DNA from: Rutidosis leptorrhynchoides
Lineage: Eukaryota > Streptophyta > Magnoliopsida > Asterales > Asteraceae
Length of the DNA stretch: 64,000 bases
Reading direction: 5' to 3'
NCBI RefSeq assembly: GCF_046630445.1
Contig: NC_092335.1
Coordinates: forward strand, 314,946,501-315,010,500
Shown: positions 11,383-23,880 of the stretch, piece after piece
Layout of the letters: every line of letters begins with the position of its first letter
Position numbering within the stretch: the stretch's first letter is position 1
Notes under the pieces: generated by a model
What the model was told of the DNA's origin: nothing
The model's input: the letters and a program-made list of their open reading frames with translations, nothing else
Databases searched by the model: none
Program-made: the position numbers and the translations under genes

Positions 11383-11763
11383 ATCAACAGAAGGTGTGAG
11401 TTGTAAGGAAACGAAGGAGGTGAATTTATAAAAAAATCTCCTACAGAACAATTAAAATGGACGATCGCATTTAAAGCGGATCCTAATTCTCTTGATTACC
11501 GGAGAGTCAAATCTTATTAAGAAGATTTTCTTCAAATCCCTTGAAATCTGGGAATCAATCATATCTACGTCAAATGATAAGATGAATCTACACTTACTCA
11601 TTTCACTCTTCTATGTTAGCTTCATTCGTACTCTTCATATAATTGGATTGTTTATCCAAATTATTCGCTGATGATAAAACTCTAATTTTCAGCCCGTATC
11701 CATCATGAAAACATACTTATTATCATTCACGACCTTTCCACTCAAATTTCGGGACGAAATTTC

Positions 11764-11779
11764 TTTAACGGGTAGGTAC
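11764..11779 (+). other. Polypurine tract of A1
   Basis: CTTTAACGGGTAGGTA directly before the LTR terminus TGTGACAACCC. The preceding ATTTCGGGACGAAATTT is shared with A2, A3 and element D. It is the likely plus-strand DNA primer. Confidence 0.6.
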
Positions 11780-12537
11780 TGTGACAACCCATAAATTTCC
11801 AACCAAATTTAAACTTTAATCTTTATATGTTTCCGACACGATAAGCAATATTTGTTAAGTTAAATTTCAAGAATTTTTAACTATGTTCATACATTCATTC
11901 AACCTCGACCAAGTTCCAACGATTCACGAACCATTAAATGAATATGATTATATCTGTATATGTGTATATATATTATAACTTGAAACGTAAACAAAATATT
12001 AGATTAAATACTTTATATGATTGTATCTGTTTCAAAATGTTTATCAATGGAATTAGAAGATAAGATCAAATGATTGAATTATCAGATATATTGAATTATG
12101 TTTACAAGTCTCTGTTGAAAGGCCCACGTTGATTTGAGAAATCTTTCCATTTTAACAATATTCGAAAAATGGTAAAGTGATTTATAAATAAGAACAAATT
12201 GTCAATCATTGAGAACTAGACAAAGGATAGTGGAAGATTGAATCTCATAAAGACTCGATTGATCTATTTAGTTTCAAACATACAAAAACGTTTTCAGTTT
12301 AAAAAGAACTTTATTATTAAAACGTATATAACTTTTATAAATATCTAGAACCACTTTTGACAACTCATTACTTAACTAGTATGATAAAGATAACGATATT
12401 TATATTTTATTTTATTAAATATATATAATGATTTAAATTAATATTATATATATTTATACGCGTATTATACGTACATAGTTTTATACTTTTACTATACTTA
12501 AACTTTACCTTTACTTTATTTTTACTTTACTTTAACT

Positions 12538-12690
12538 TTAATAATTCACTTTAATAATTCATACTTTAATAATTCACTTTAATAATTCATACTTTAATAA
12601 TTCACTTTAATAATTCATACTTTAATAATTCACTTTAATAATTCATACTTTAATAATTCACTTTAATAATTCATACTTTAATAATTTAAA
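12538..12690. repeat. 28-bp tandem array in LTR U3
   Basis: About five units alternating TTCACTTTAATAA and TTCATACTTTAATAA, just upstream of the LTR TATA box. The solo LTR at 47748-49984 has the same array at 48517-48675 with more units. Such U3 arrays often serve as enhancers. Here that is inference. Confidence 0.8.
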
Positions 12691-12698
12691 AAATCTAT

Positions 12699-12706
12699 TA
12701 TAAATA
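12699..12706 (+). promoter_or_regulatory. LTR TATA box
   Basis: TATAAATA followed by GAATTC, downstream of the tandem array, in the expected place for a pol II start of the element transcript. In the solo LTR at 47748-49984 the same place reads TTAAAAATAG, so that promoter is damaged. Confidence 0.6.
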
Positions 12707-13437
12707 GAATTCAATAGGTTTCATTATTTCATAGAAACTTGAAAATATTTTTCTCTAAACTCTCTCAATCGATTTACATATATATATTTACTCCGTATTA
12801 TTTCAAGATATTATTAGTATACATAAAATATTACGACGGAGTGCTGTCCGAGTGATTTCGAAATTGTTTTTCGAGTAGGATAGGATTAAGGAAATTATGG
12901 GTTATAGCTATGGAGGTGATTGAGTATGGTTCATGGGTATGCTCGTGAGGTCAATATAGTGTTTATCATTTCCGTTGCGTCTACGTACCTTTCCTGCAAT
13001 ATTGAATCTCAATATTGATACGTGAGTACTCATAATTTAACTTTTACATACTAATAGTGTATCCCTGACTAGTGCTCGAGTTTTTAGGATTATGCATACT
13101 TGTACTTTTGATATTGCCTTTAGACAGGTTAAGTTGAATCTTGAATTAGTTACACTTGCGGTTGAGATAAGATATAAGATATGCATGTCCTTGGAAAGCT
13201 AGAGAAAAATTAAGAACTTTTCCTTTAGATATCAAATGGTTTCGATGAACGGATTAGAAGTTATAATCAATTGAATTTTCGATATTTTTATTAAAAATGA
13301 TTATTATTATCGTCGTTTTTATCGTCGTTCTAGTTTTATCTTATTATTATCATTATTATTATCTTTATCAATAAAAGGGATTTATCATTAAAAATTGTTA
13401 TTTTTTTTACTATCGTTATTATCGTTAAAGTTATAAT

Positions 13438-13570
<133 letters not shown>

Positions 13571-14297
13571 AATATATATATCATTATTTAAAAATTGTTA
13601 TTGTTATTGTTATTATTATTATTACTATATTATCATTAAGATAATTATTAGTATTATCGTTAATAATGTTATAGTAACTATCATTATTAATATTAGTGTA
13701 ATTAAAACAAATATTTGTAACACCTAATTATTTTGATTACTATTATTATCATTATTATTAACACGATATAAAAGACGATTAAAAGCTATTAAATGAAACG
13801 ATTAGGAAATAATGAGTAAGAGTATCATGATGAAATTAAAATATTATAAGATATTGATTTAGATAAAATTATCGTTCTTATTATTTTTATCATTACTATT
13901 ATTATTAAAAGTATCATTAGTATTAAAACTATCATTTTAACAAAAATTATCATTTTAATAGAAATGTCATTGTTACTATAAAATATCATTATTATTATTA
14001 TTTTAAATAGAATTATTATTTTAAAGATAATATTAAAAATTATCGTAAATATTAAAGTTATCATAATTAGAATTATCGTTTTATCATAATGTCATCTTAG
14101 TAATTATAAATATTGATATTTTTATAATAATAATTATTATTACAAATAAATACAACTTTTACTTACTAGCATTATAGATATTATTTTATCAAATAAATAT
14201 GTGATACAAACATATTTTACTACGTGTAATAACTTACTTTAATAATAACTATCATATTATCTTTATGATATTAAATGAACCCTATAAATTTTATTAC

Positions 14298-14300
<3 letters not shown>

Positions 14301-14355
<55 letters not shown>
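14301..14355. repeat. (TA)n microsatellite
   Basis: About 55 bp of TA near the 3' border of the LTR intron-like segment. A2 (23178-23271; 31856-31935) and the solo LTR (55816-55886) have TA runs at the equivalent place. Confidence 0.9.
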
Positions 14356-14359
<4 letters not shown>

Positions 14360-14716
14360 TATATTTTATTATATAAATTTAATATAAAATTTTATTTATT
14401 TATTAATAAATAAATTATATTATTTACTCTAATAAATCTTTTAAAAATAATTAAAAATATAAAACGACGATATTTAAACTATATATTAATCATGTATAGA
14501 TTTTTGGAAATTATTTTGAGTCAAATTTACTTTTGTTGACTTTTGCATATTAGTCTCGAGCATTAGGATTGTGGTACACTATGACTTGACCTAATTTGTT
14601 AGACAAATATTGACCAACACATAAATATATATAATTAATTTAGGTTCGTGAATCCGAGGCCAACCTTGCACTTTTTCAATGACGTTATGTGTATTTTTAC
14701 TACGAAATACGGTATG

Positions 14717-15236
14717 GTGAGTTTCATTTGCTCCCTTTTTAAATGCTTTTGCAATATATATTTTTGGGACTGAGAATACATGCGCTTTTTAAATATTTTA
14801 CGAAATAGACACAAGTAATTGAAACTACATTCTATGGTTGAATTATTGAAATCGAATATGCCCCTTTTTATTAAAGTCTGGTAATCTAAGAATTAGGGAA
14901 CAGACACCCTAATTGACGCGAATCCTAAAGATAGATCTATTGGGCCTAACAAATCCCATCCAAAGTACCGGATGCTTTAGTACTTCGAAATTTATATCAT
15001 GTCCGAAGGAGGATCCCGGAATGATAGGGGATATTCTTATATGTATCTAGTTAATGTCGGTTACCAGGTGTTCACCATATGAATGATTATTTTTGTCTCT
15101 ATGCATGGGACGTATATTTATGAGAACTGGAAATGAAATTCTTGTGGTCTATTAAAATGATGGAAATAAATGATTATGATAAACTAATGAACTCACCAAC
15201 CTTTTAGTTGACACTTTAAAGCATGTTTATTCTCAG
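14717..15236 (+). other. Second intron-like segment in LTR
   Basis: It begins GGTGAGTT after TATG and ends TTTATTCTCAG before GTGTTAAAG. Both borders are retained in all family A LTRs here, and the acceptor is also kept in the D LTR (TTTTTCTCAG near 58050-58060, minus strand). No copy lacking the segment is present, so splicing is inferred from the signals only. Confidence 0.35.
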
Positions 15237-15545
15237 GTGTTAAAGAAATCTTCCGCTGTGCATTTACTCATTTTAAAGATATTACTTGGAGTCTTTCATA
15301 GCATATTTCGAAGAACGTTGCATTCGAGTCATTGAGTTCATCAAATATTATTATTAAATCAATTTATAGTTGGATAGTGGATATTATGAAATGGTATGCA
15401 TGCCTGTCAATTTTCGATGTAAAGAAAGTTTGTCTTTTAAAAAACGAATGCAATGTTTGTAAAATGTATCATATAGAGGTCAAATACCTCGCAATGTAAT
15501 CAACTATTGTGAATCGTTTATAATGTATATGAACGGGTCCTTTCA

Positions 15546-16860
15546 GCATTGTGTGTTGCAATTTCCTTAAAGAAGGGAATCACAAGATGGAGTGTCCTGA
15601 GCTAGCGGTGGCGAGCACCGCTAAAAGACGTTAAGGTACTTTTTATGTGGTGTTTGTATGTTGTTCATTTTGTAATGACATGCGGTGTGTATGTAAGCCT
15701 TAGCTAAATTTTACTCTCCGTTGGAGATAATATTAGCAAGCGGTCGGCTTACGATTATGGTTTTGGATTACACTCGGTAGAGTGTGTGGTTATTGAATTG
15801 TGCATTGACTCTATCATGTGAGTCTTTTGTGCATAGACATTTGGGTTGGTATTCGGGTCGTTAAACTCGCTCGAGTGAGACCCGTAGGACGTTGGTTGTG
15901 ATAATGTCCTAATGAGTGGAATATTATACGTGTATATATATAGTGTATTTATTCGTATGGGATGCGATGTGGGTTAAAGTTTGGGCGTCGATACCACATC
16001 GTGTTGGCATGTGATATGGGTTTAAAGTGTGTGCGTGGGCGTGAAGTGTGGGTTTAGTTGTAGTGTAAGACACCACATTTTAGGTGACGGGTGGGTTTAG
16101 TCGCAGTGTAAGACACCACCAAGGGGTTAGTGCTACAAGGCGTATGTACACTTTCGATCATTGTGCGAGTACCGTTCTCTTGTGTGTGTGTGTTATGGGT
16201 TAGTGTGTACCGGGTGGTATATCACCATGTGAGGGTACGTGACGTGTGTTCGTCTCTTTTAGAGTGTTGTGTTTTGTTGCTCGTTGTGAGTGAGGTGGCG
16301 AGTGACATCCTGGCATAAGGATTCGCTCTTCGTTGGCCACTTGATGCAATGTGGTGAGTGATTTCATAAGATCTCACTCTTCGTTGACCACGACTACGAT
16401 TTGATGTGTGTGGTGAGTGTTGTTCACTCTTTGTCGGCCACTTTTGCATGTGTGATGTGTGGCGAGTGTTGCTCACTCTTTGTCGGCCACTTTTCATGTG
16501 TGTACGCGTGGTAGTGCCATTCGGGAGGCGCTTTCGTTGACCACGTACGTGTGCGAGTAGCTTCATGGTTTTTAACTAGCATTGATGTAAGAAGGTAAAT
16601 GTGAATGGTTGTGACGGTGTGCGGAAGGGTGTAAGCCTCGGTGTTTCCAAGCATCTTCTTAGTGATGAGTTGAAGGGTTACTAGGCTAGTTGTGCGGCCT
16701 AGGTGGTTTGTGACCAGTGGGTGTCGCTAGGAAAGTCGTGGGCGTTGAGCCCTGAGGTTCAATGGATTCGTGTGACTTCGAGTCGTCGGGTGACGTGTGA
16801 CACCGGGAGTAGACCCCGAAAGGGTCGTGTTCTTGAATCACGGTGGTAATGGTGGGAGTT
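15546..16860 (+). repeat. Decayed LTR related to element C
   Basis: GAGTGGAATATTATACG and the motifs GTAAGACACCACA and AAGACACCACC match the U3 repeats of the C LTR (43205-43340), so this is probably a related chromovirus LTR. An inner array of about 75-bp units (16278-16530) repeats GTGGTGAGTG, TCACTCTT and CGTTGACCAC or CGGCCACTT. No coding sequence was found. The left end coincides with the end of A1. Confidence 0.5.
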
Positions 16861-18286
16861 ACATAACACTTGGCCCAACAACACCATAGATTAGTCGGCC
16901 CAACTAGATAACTAAATCTCAGCCCAATCAGAGAACTAAAGTTCGGCCCAAAATAGAAAACATAAAACTGGCAGCCCTAATCTATTGTCTGCACGTTTTT
17001 TTATATATAAAAAATGCTAGTTTAAAGGTATTAACATAAAGGTGGACAGCGACTACCACTAACACTTTCGATTCATCATTATTATCTCTTCCAACGTTTC
17101 TTTAATCATCAACATTCATGAGGTAATGTTTCTGTTTGCAAAAGAACCGGAAAAAAGAGGAAAAAAAAAAGTGAAGGTGGTGTTGTGATGGTGATTTCGT
17201 TTGGTTCCAGCTGATCAAAACAGGAAGGAAGAACGCAACAGCAGGTTTATATTGGAGGAAGCCGTTGGTGTTGGTGGATTTCACATCGAACAGAATTATA
17301 TATGATACATCAGTTATGGCTCAAGAGAAAAGAAGAAAAAGTGAAAAAGGAAATTGTTGCAGGTAATTGTATCATCCCTTTATCCGTTTACAGTTTCATC
17401 GTTGTCATGGCTTAGATGGTGGGTGTGATTCTTTGGATTGTATAGTCATCTAGGTTGAAGGTTATGGTGGTTGCGTGGGTGAGTTCACGAGTAGAAACAA
17501 AGTTGCAGTAGCAATCTAATGATGTTGATCGATGGTATGATGGTAGCATTGGTGACGGTTTGATTCATTGGTGAGGGTGGTGTGTGTGGTCAATGGTGGT
17601 GATTGTGAAGAAAAGTAGTGAAAGGTGGTTGTATTGTTGATTGAAATAGAAGAACATAATAGAAATGGGTTTGTGATTTAAGATGATCAAGGGGTAGCGG
17701 TGATTTAAAGATGGGAGAGAGATATGATTGAAGGTGTTACGGTGGATCATGTAGATGGTGATCGTTGGTGGGGATTGGTGGTGTTTTGAGGTGAGCCGAA
17801 AGCGTAATCATAAACACTAATGGATTCGATGGTGAAAGTCATGTGGTGTTCGATAGAAAGAAAGAAATATGAATACGATGGTGATGAGTTTTCGAATGGT
17901 TCTTGAATTCGAATAACAAGTCACAATGAATGGTTAATCGAACAAGATGATGATTGTGATTGATGTTCTTGACGTTTGTTGTTGTTGATATATGAAAATA
18001 TAATCAAAGGTGGTGGTTTAAGAGGGATTCACGGTATTGAGTAAAAAATGGCTGAACATTAAAGAAGAGAAAAATGTAAGATGAAAAATCATAAAATGGG
18101 CCATGAATGCTTAAATAATTAAGAGTTGGTTTGGTGTGCTGGCTGAGTTATCATATAAACAAGTGGTATACTTTTGAGACATAAGGTAAAGGTGGTATTC
18201 AAAAGTGTTAGGTGTTGTTGTGATCGAGATACAGAAGGCAAAACAAGTGAGTTTGATATTTGTGTGGTGTTAGTATCATGTATCAC
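16861..18286 (-). repeat. Probable LTR remnant of family A copy A3
   Basis: The GGCCCAAC-rich opening and the GTGGTGG-rich centre resemble the middle of the A2 LTR (23975-25500). It ends in the (TA)n run into which element B inserted. On the other side of B, 38804-39577 is clearly family A LTR on the minus strand. I infer that both were one LTR. Much has diverged and no outer terminus was found. No coding frame is supported. Confidence 0.4.
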
Positions 18287-18287
18287 A

Positions 18288-18291
18288 TATA

Positions 18292-18382
<91 letters not shown>
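18288..18382. repeat. (TA)n microsatellite, left flank of element B
   Basis: TA run ending at the LTR of B. The run resumes at 38659 on the other side, giving the target duplication TATAT. Confidence 0.9.
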
Positions 18383-18384
<2 letters not shown>

Positions 18385-18874
18385 ATCAATCCTTAATTAG
18401 CGATGTTACTTAATTATGGATTGAGTGCAATAATTATGTAATGGAGGATGGAATGTTTGATGATTATTTTGGGCCCTGATGATCGTCTTTCACTTTAACT
18501 ATCAAGTGATCAACCACCCCGACCCGGTCTTGATTGTTAATTAGCTTAATTCACCTTTGCGCGGTGTAAAAATCCCTTGGGCAAGATCACAAGTGGAAAT
18601 TACAAAGGCTTAGGCAAAATGGCAGAGAATCGACAACCTATAAATGAGAGGTCAAGCTCTCTATTTATAGTGTTCGAGATATCCGTGATCCGCGGATTGC
18701 TTATCCTTTCGTAAAAACTCAGCGGATTGAACCGCAGTCCCCGATTAGTGCGGAAACACAGCTGCTATGCTTATTTTCAGCGGATACTTCATGACTTTGC
18801 ATTATAGTCCGCATAACTCTGCTCTTGGCTTTTGGCAAATAAAATATACATATACAATGCTATGTATATGATCA
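18383..18874 (-). repeat. 3' LTR of element B
   Basis: 492-bp LTR. It shares the TAATTAGCTTAATTCACCT and CCTTGGGCAAGATCACAAG blocks with the right LTR. The end is followed by the polypurine tract. Confidence 0.9.
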
Positions 18875-18888
18875 AGTCCCCCCAGTTT
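18875..18888 (-). other. Polypurine tract of element B
   Basis: AAACTGGGGGGACT on the minus strand, directly before the 3' LTR. Confidence 0.75.
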
Positions 18889-19063
18889 ATTATGATACAC
18901 TTTCGCGAAGCAAATATATCATGATAAACTCCATGAATTCACTTTTAACCTGACCACTATCCGCATTGAAACGTATTTTGCGTTATCTTTGTTACCGTTA
19001 TAACAGTCAATGTTACCGTTTGAATTATCTCAATAGATAATTGACATAATTAACCCCGTCGCC

Positions 19064-19072
19064 TATATATAT
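19064..19072 (+). promoter_or_regulatory. TATA box of the antisense gene in element B
   Basis: TATATATAT lies about 116-124 bases before the start codon at 19188 and is followed by a leader rich in CA and TC. The place suits an independent pol II promoter, opposite to the main element transcript. Confidence 0.5.
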
Positions 19073-19187
19073 TGTGACCTGAAATCACAAATTCACTACT
19101 CATTTTCCAAAGTATCAGAAAATTTCTCAACTCGTCAGTTAATCTTTATCATTTTAGTCATTACTTGCAGCTCTTCTTTAATTTAAA

Positions 19188-20425
19188 ATGAAGATTAATG
19201 AGTTAGATAGGAAGGCTGATCCAAAAACCCTGATCACCAAACTATTAACAAGCCCGGAAGCTAAATCGTCATCATCAAAAGAAAATCAACCCATTCCAAT
19301 CGTCGATTTAACCTCCAAATCTCCCTATACAAAGTCGAGCTCTACCAAGCGGCCGTTACAAACGTCGCCGTCTTCACAAAGCAAAAAACATAAACAACAG
19401 GAGACCCCCCCTCATGATAATCCATTTATATCGGAACACGAAGGGGACCAGCAAACTGGTATATTGCGGATTGTTATTGCATATGTAAAATATACCTTAT
19501 TTTTATTTCACTGACTAACCAACGATGTTATTTTGCAGGCGATTCTTCTGGTGATCCTATCATTCCAAGCCCGAACACTCTTGATCAAATCACCGAATTG
19601 TTCCGCACTCTACCTGACTCTTATGGAGTGCGGATTGACGGTTTAGCAGGATACACTTATGCTTCAGCTGCTGCTGCTCTGGATCAGCGCCAACAGATGA
19701 AGTTAGCAATCCCCGGCGAGCTTCACCGCGAGTTCTCTAAACTCTCTGCGCTGGACGCGCATAATAGTTTTGTTCAAAATTTCTACATGTGCTTCAATTC
19801 AGCATATGATGTTATATGCCGTCAAGAACAATTTTTCAATGTTCTTGAGGCTGAACAACTAAAGTACAATGCCGAGAAGATCAAAGCTGAAGATAGCGAA
19901 AAACGCTGTGCTAATCTCTCCCATGAACTAACCGCAGCAAAAACCACCGTTGATGACTTGAAAAAACAGGTTGCTGCTGCGACTGAGAAAGAAAACCAAC
20001 TGCAGGACACCATTAAAGCACTGTCAGAGAATGTGACGAAACTAACAACAGAGCGAGACAACGCTCTTGCTGCTAAAGCCTCTGCGGAACTTGAGTTCAC
20101 CAAGGTCCGCCAACATCTCCCTGAACTGGCTATAAAAATTCTTAATTCCAAGCCTGTTTCTGTAAATTTTTCAACATTTGCCGCCGCGTTAAGGCTACGC
20201 GAGAGGGTTGAATTTATGGATGAGATTGCTATTCGCTTCCCACTGCCAGGCCCGCTACCATCTGCATTAGCTGATCGCCTTTGCTCACTGGAAGATGCGA
20301 ATTCAGCATACGCGGTTGCTCAACAGGGCATAGCCGAAATTTCCCTCCCCAAAATAACCGCAATAAGTGAGCAAGAAAATGTCACTACAGATGACATCAT
20401 CAAGCTTGACTTAACCAAGGATTAA
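19188..20425 (+). CDS. Antisense accessory ORF (aORF) of element B, two exons
   Basis: Exon 1 is 19188-19458 and exon 2 is 19539-20425, with donor GTATAT and acceptor TTTTGCAG. The joined frame is open for 385 aa. The first 90 residues are polar and basic, with KRPLQTSPSSQSKKHK resembling a nuclear signal. From about residue 190 a long coiled coil runs through KKQVAAATEKENQLQDTIK, ending before a globular tail. The gene lies opposite to pol, between integrase and 3' LTR, where Tat/Retand-group elements are known to carry antisense ORFs of unclear function, often with a coiled-coil half. It has its own TATA box and an AATAAA at 20471. Unlike pol it has no stops. Membership of a named domain family needs a profile search. 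Confidence 0.7.
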
Positions 20426-20470
20426 TACTTACTTTGTATAACAGCACGCAGCTGCTTCTGCGACCTTATT

Positions 20471-20476
20471 AATAAA
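20471..20476 (+). terminator. Poly(A) signal of the antisense gene
   Basis: AATAAA 46 bases after the stop codon at 20423-20425, followed by T-rich sequence. Confidence 0.5.
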
Positions 20477-21042
20477 ATTTCGCTTTTTCATATTTTTGCA
20501 AGTACTTCTATTTTTATAGCGCTTTCATTATCAACATTCATAACACAAACTTGTCCTTTGCAATTTCCAACATATATTGTTGTGCACATAATAAATGCGT
20601 ACTTTTGCGAAACAATCTGTATGCGTATATGCTTATACGTTATGAATCTTCTAAGTCCGCCGAAACGATCCTTAGGCAATTAATTAGCATTGCGAAGCAT
20701 CTAAGCATTGGCAAAATCAAACACTTAGGATATAAAATTCCTTTCGCAATAATTCGCATGCAAAAGTGGGCAATTTCATCACTTTACTATTTAAACACTG
20801 CGAAATAATATAATCATTATGAAACAATCTTTAAAACATTTCATAACTATTCGTATTTCACAAATAAGCTTTTCGCATATTTTTACAAGTGCTTATTTTT
20901 AAAATTCCTACAAGCGTGATCAAGACTTGCAAGAAAAATAAAAAATAAAAACACCTAATAAGCATATCAGCCATATGCCTTGAATCCAATGTCGCACTTT
21001 GTACATATATCTTTGATATTTTTCGCAAAACTACGCATAATA
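20477..21042. other. Non-coding spacer of element B
   Basis: AT-rich DNA between the antisense gene and integrase. It has scattered TTCGCA and GCGAAA words also common elsewhere in this element. No gene is seen. Confidence 0.4.
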
Positions 21043-22121
21043 TCACTTTAACAAAACAGCAAGCCACGCATTAGGTAAAACTCGCCCTTCCATATCCGCG
21101 AGCTTATATGAGCCTGCGGTATTAATTGCCACAATTTGATAAGGGCCTTCCCAATTAGGACCCAACTTGCCAAGCTTTTCTGCTCTGCTTGCTTCATTGT
21201 TCCGCAGCACCCATTCGCCTATAACGAAAGACAAAGCACGCACTCTTTTGTTATAATACTTAGCAATTTGCTGCTTATTATTCGCTTCTCTAATAGCAGC
21301 CATTAATCTCCGCTCTTCTATGAAATTAAGATTTTCGCTCAACGCAGCATCATTTGCTTCGCCATCAAAGTTAGCAATTCGATGCGTTGGTACCAGAATT
21401 TCTGCGGGGATTACTGCCTCAGAACCATATACCAAACTAAAAGGTGTTTCGCCTGTACTCTTTTTGAAAGTAGTGCGATGTGCCCGTAACACATTGGGTA
21501 ATTCATCTACCCAACCAGTTCGCCTTTCGCATAACCTCTTTTTAATACCACTCACAATATCGCGGTTGGTTACTTCACACAGCCCATTGGCTTGCGGGTG
21601 CGCCACTGACGTAAACTTTTGTATTATATTTAGATCAGTGCACCATGTCTTGAAAGGATCTTTCGCTATTTGAGCACCATTATCGCTAACCAATTCTCGC
21701 GGAATGCCAAATCGGCAAACAATGTATTCCCATACAAAATTTCGCACTTGCACACCAGTAATAGTGTGAACAGCCTTAGCTTCAACCCATTTGGTAAAGT
21801 AATCAATTGCGACAATTAGGAATTTAACATTTCCAGGGCCTGCAGGAAATGGCCCTACAATGTCAATATCCCATTTATTAAACGACCATGGTGAATTAAC
21901 AGGAATCATATCATGCCGCGGCATTCGATTCTGCGGAGCATGCCTTTGGCAACTTTTACAGCGTTTAACAATTTTTGCTACATTGCGGTATAGGGATGGC
22001 CAAAAGTATCCCATTCGCATAATTTTTGTTGCGATAGTTTTGTAGCCTGAATGTAGTGCACAAGTACCATTATGTACTTCTTCAACAATCATTTCTGCCT
22101 CGATTGGGCCAACACATCGCA
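21043..22121 (-). pseudogene. Integrase part of element B pol (split from the rest)
   Basis: It joins element DNA into the host genome. It begins directly after the A2 insertion and continues the frame that stops at 35242. The HHCC zinc domain is visible as EVHNGTCALH and RCKSCQRH. The catalytic DDE residues are in WDIDIVGPFP, LVSDNGAQ and GLCEVTNRD. The C-terminal part contains GEWVLR and a LGPNWEGPYQ block typical of Tat integrases. The integrase segment itself has no stop before 21043, but it is separated from its start by 13.1 kb of another element, so no complete pol can be made. Confidence 0.9.
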
Positions 22122-23172
22122 TCATTTGAAAGGACCCGTCCTAATCCATCCGGACAAAGTCCACATCGATTACAAATGATTCACAATAGTTGATTACATC
22201 GCGAGGTACTTGACCTCTATATGATACATTTTACAAACATTGCATTCGTTTTGAAAAGACAAACTTCCTTACATCGAAAATTGACAATATGCATACCATT
22301 TCATAATATATCTAATTATAATTATCTTAATAATAATCTTGATGAACTCGACGACTCGAATGCAACGTCTTTTGAAATATGTCATGAATGACTCCAAGTA
22401 ATATCTTTAAAGTGAGCAAATGCACAACGGAAGATTTCTTTTATACCTGAGAATAAACATGCTTTAAAGTGTCAACCAAAAGGTTGGTGAGTTCATTAGT
22501 TTAACATAAATAATCATTTCATAATTTTAATAGACCACAAGATTTCATATTTCCATTTCTCATAAACATACGTCCCATGCATAGAGACAAAAATATCATT
22601 CATATGGATTGATCACCTGGTAACCGACATTCACAATATGCATATAAGAATATCCCCATCATTCCAGGATCCTCCATCGGACATGATATAAATTTCGAAG
22701 TACTAAAGCATCCGGTACTTTGGATGGGGCTTGTTGGGCCCGATAGATCTATCTTTAGAGTTCGCGTCAATTAGGGTGTCTGTTCCCTAATTCTTAGATT
22801 ACCAGACTTAATAAAAAGGGCATATTCGATTAGATAATCCAACCATAGAATGTAGTTTCAATTACTTGTGTCTATCTCGTAAAGCATTTATAAAAGCAGC
22901 GCATGTATTCTCAGTCCCAAAAATATATATTGCAAAAGCATTTAAAAAGGGACTAATGAAACTCACGCATATAAATATTGTAAAACAGTTAATAAAGCAT
23001 TTGCATGTATTCTCAGCCCAAAAACGTAAAGTGTAAAAAGGGAATCAAATGAACTCACCTAATGTATTTTGTAGTAAAAATACATATAACATCATTGAAC
23101 AAGTGTAAGGTTGGCCTCGGATTCACGAACCTATTATTCAATCATGTATATTAATACATGTAATGGTAACCA

Positions 23173-23275
<103 letters not shown>

Positions 23276-23818
23276 ATTAGTGATATAGTTTTTATATTAA
23301 TAACCTACATATTTCATTATTTAATTAAATGTATTTATTTTATATGTTTTAATAAATAAGGTGTTAATATAGTTTATTTATGTGTATTAAGTATATTCTT
23401 ATATAAATATCATTTGTTTGTCAAATTATTAATAATACTAAGATAATGGTATTAATACTATTAGATTTAATAATAATAATAATAGTACAAGAAACGATAA
23501 TTTTTATGTAAAGTGTTAATTTTTAATAATACTTATGATATTAGTAATAATGATACTACTAATAATATTCTTAGTAATAGTACTAATTTTTAATAAGATG
23601 ATAGATTTATAAAAATTGATACTTTCTGTATTAATGATAACTATGATAATACTAATATTAATAATAACTATAAAATAACTATAAAATAACTATAAAAATA
23701 ATGATTTTACAAATAATGATAATACTAACATTTATTTTAATATCTATAATGATAATAATGCTAATAAAAAAAATAATAGAAACTACCTTTAAAGTAATAA
23801 TCTCCAAAAATATGTCAA

Positions 23819-23880
23819 GGCCAGGGATTGAACCCGCGACCTCTTGCTTAAACACATAGCACCCTAAACCATCCATCCAT
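23819..23880 (-). other. tRNA-like (SINE head) segment in A2 LTR
   Basis: On the minus strand TGGTTTAGGG (box A type, 23871-23862) and GGTTCAATCC (box B type, 23834-23825) are correctly spaced, with GAGGTCGCGG before box B. No full cloverleaf or terminator is evident, so it is more likely a SINE fragment held in the LTR than a tRNA gene. The sister LTR has it at 32482-32555, with one base changed in box B. Confidence 0.45.

Noticed and set aside
12538..12690. Regularly spaced 28-bp repeats that might suggest a CRISPR array
   Set aside because: There are no unique spacers. The units are contiguous and A/T-rich in a plant LTR, so it is a tandem array.
19822..20151. 109-codon frame opposite to the antisense gene of element B
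   Set aside because: It is a Ser/Ala-rich shadow of the coiled-coil coding sequence on the other strand.
23819..23880. Functional tRNA gene
   Set aside because: Boxes A and B are present, but I could not fold a full cloverleaf or find a T-run terminator, and it lies within a repeated LTR.
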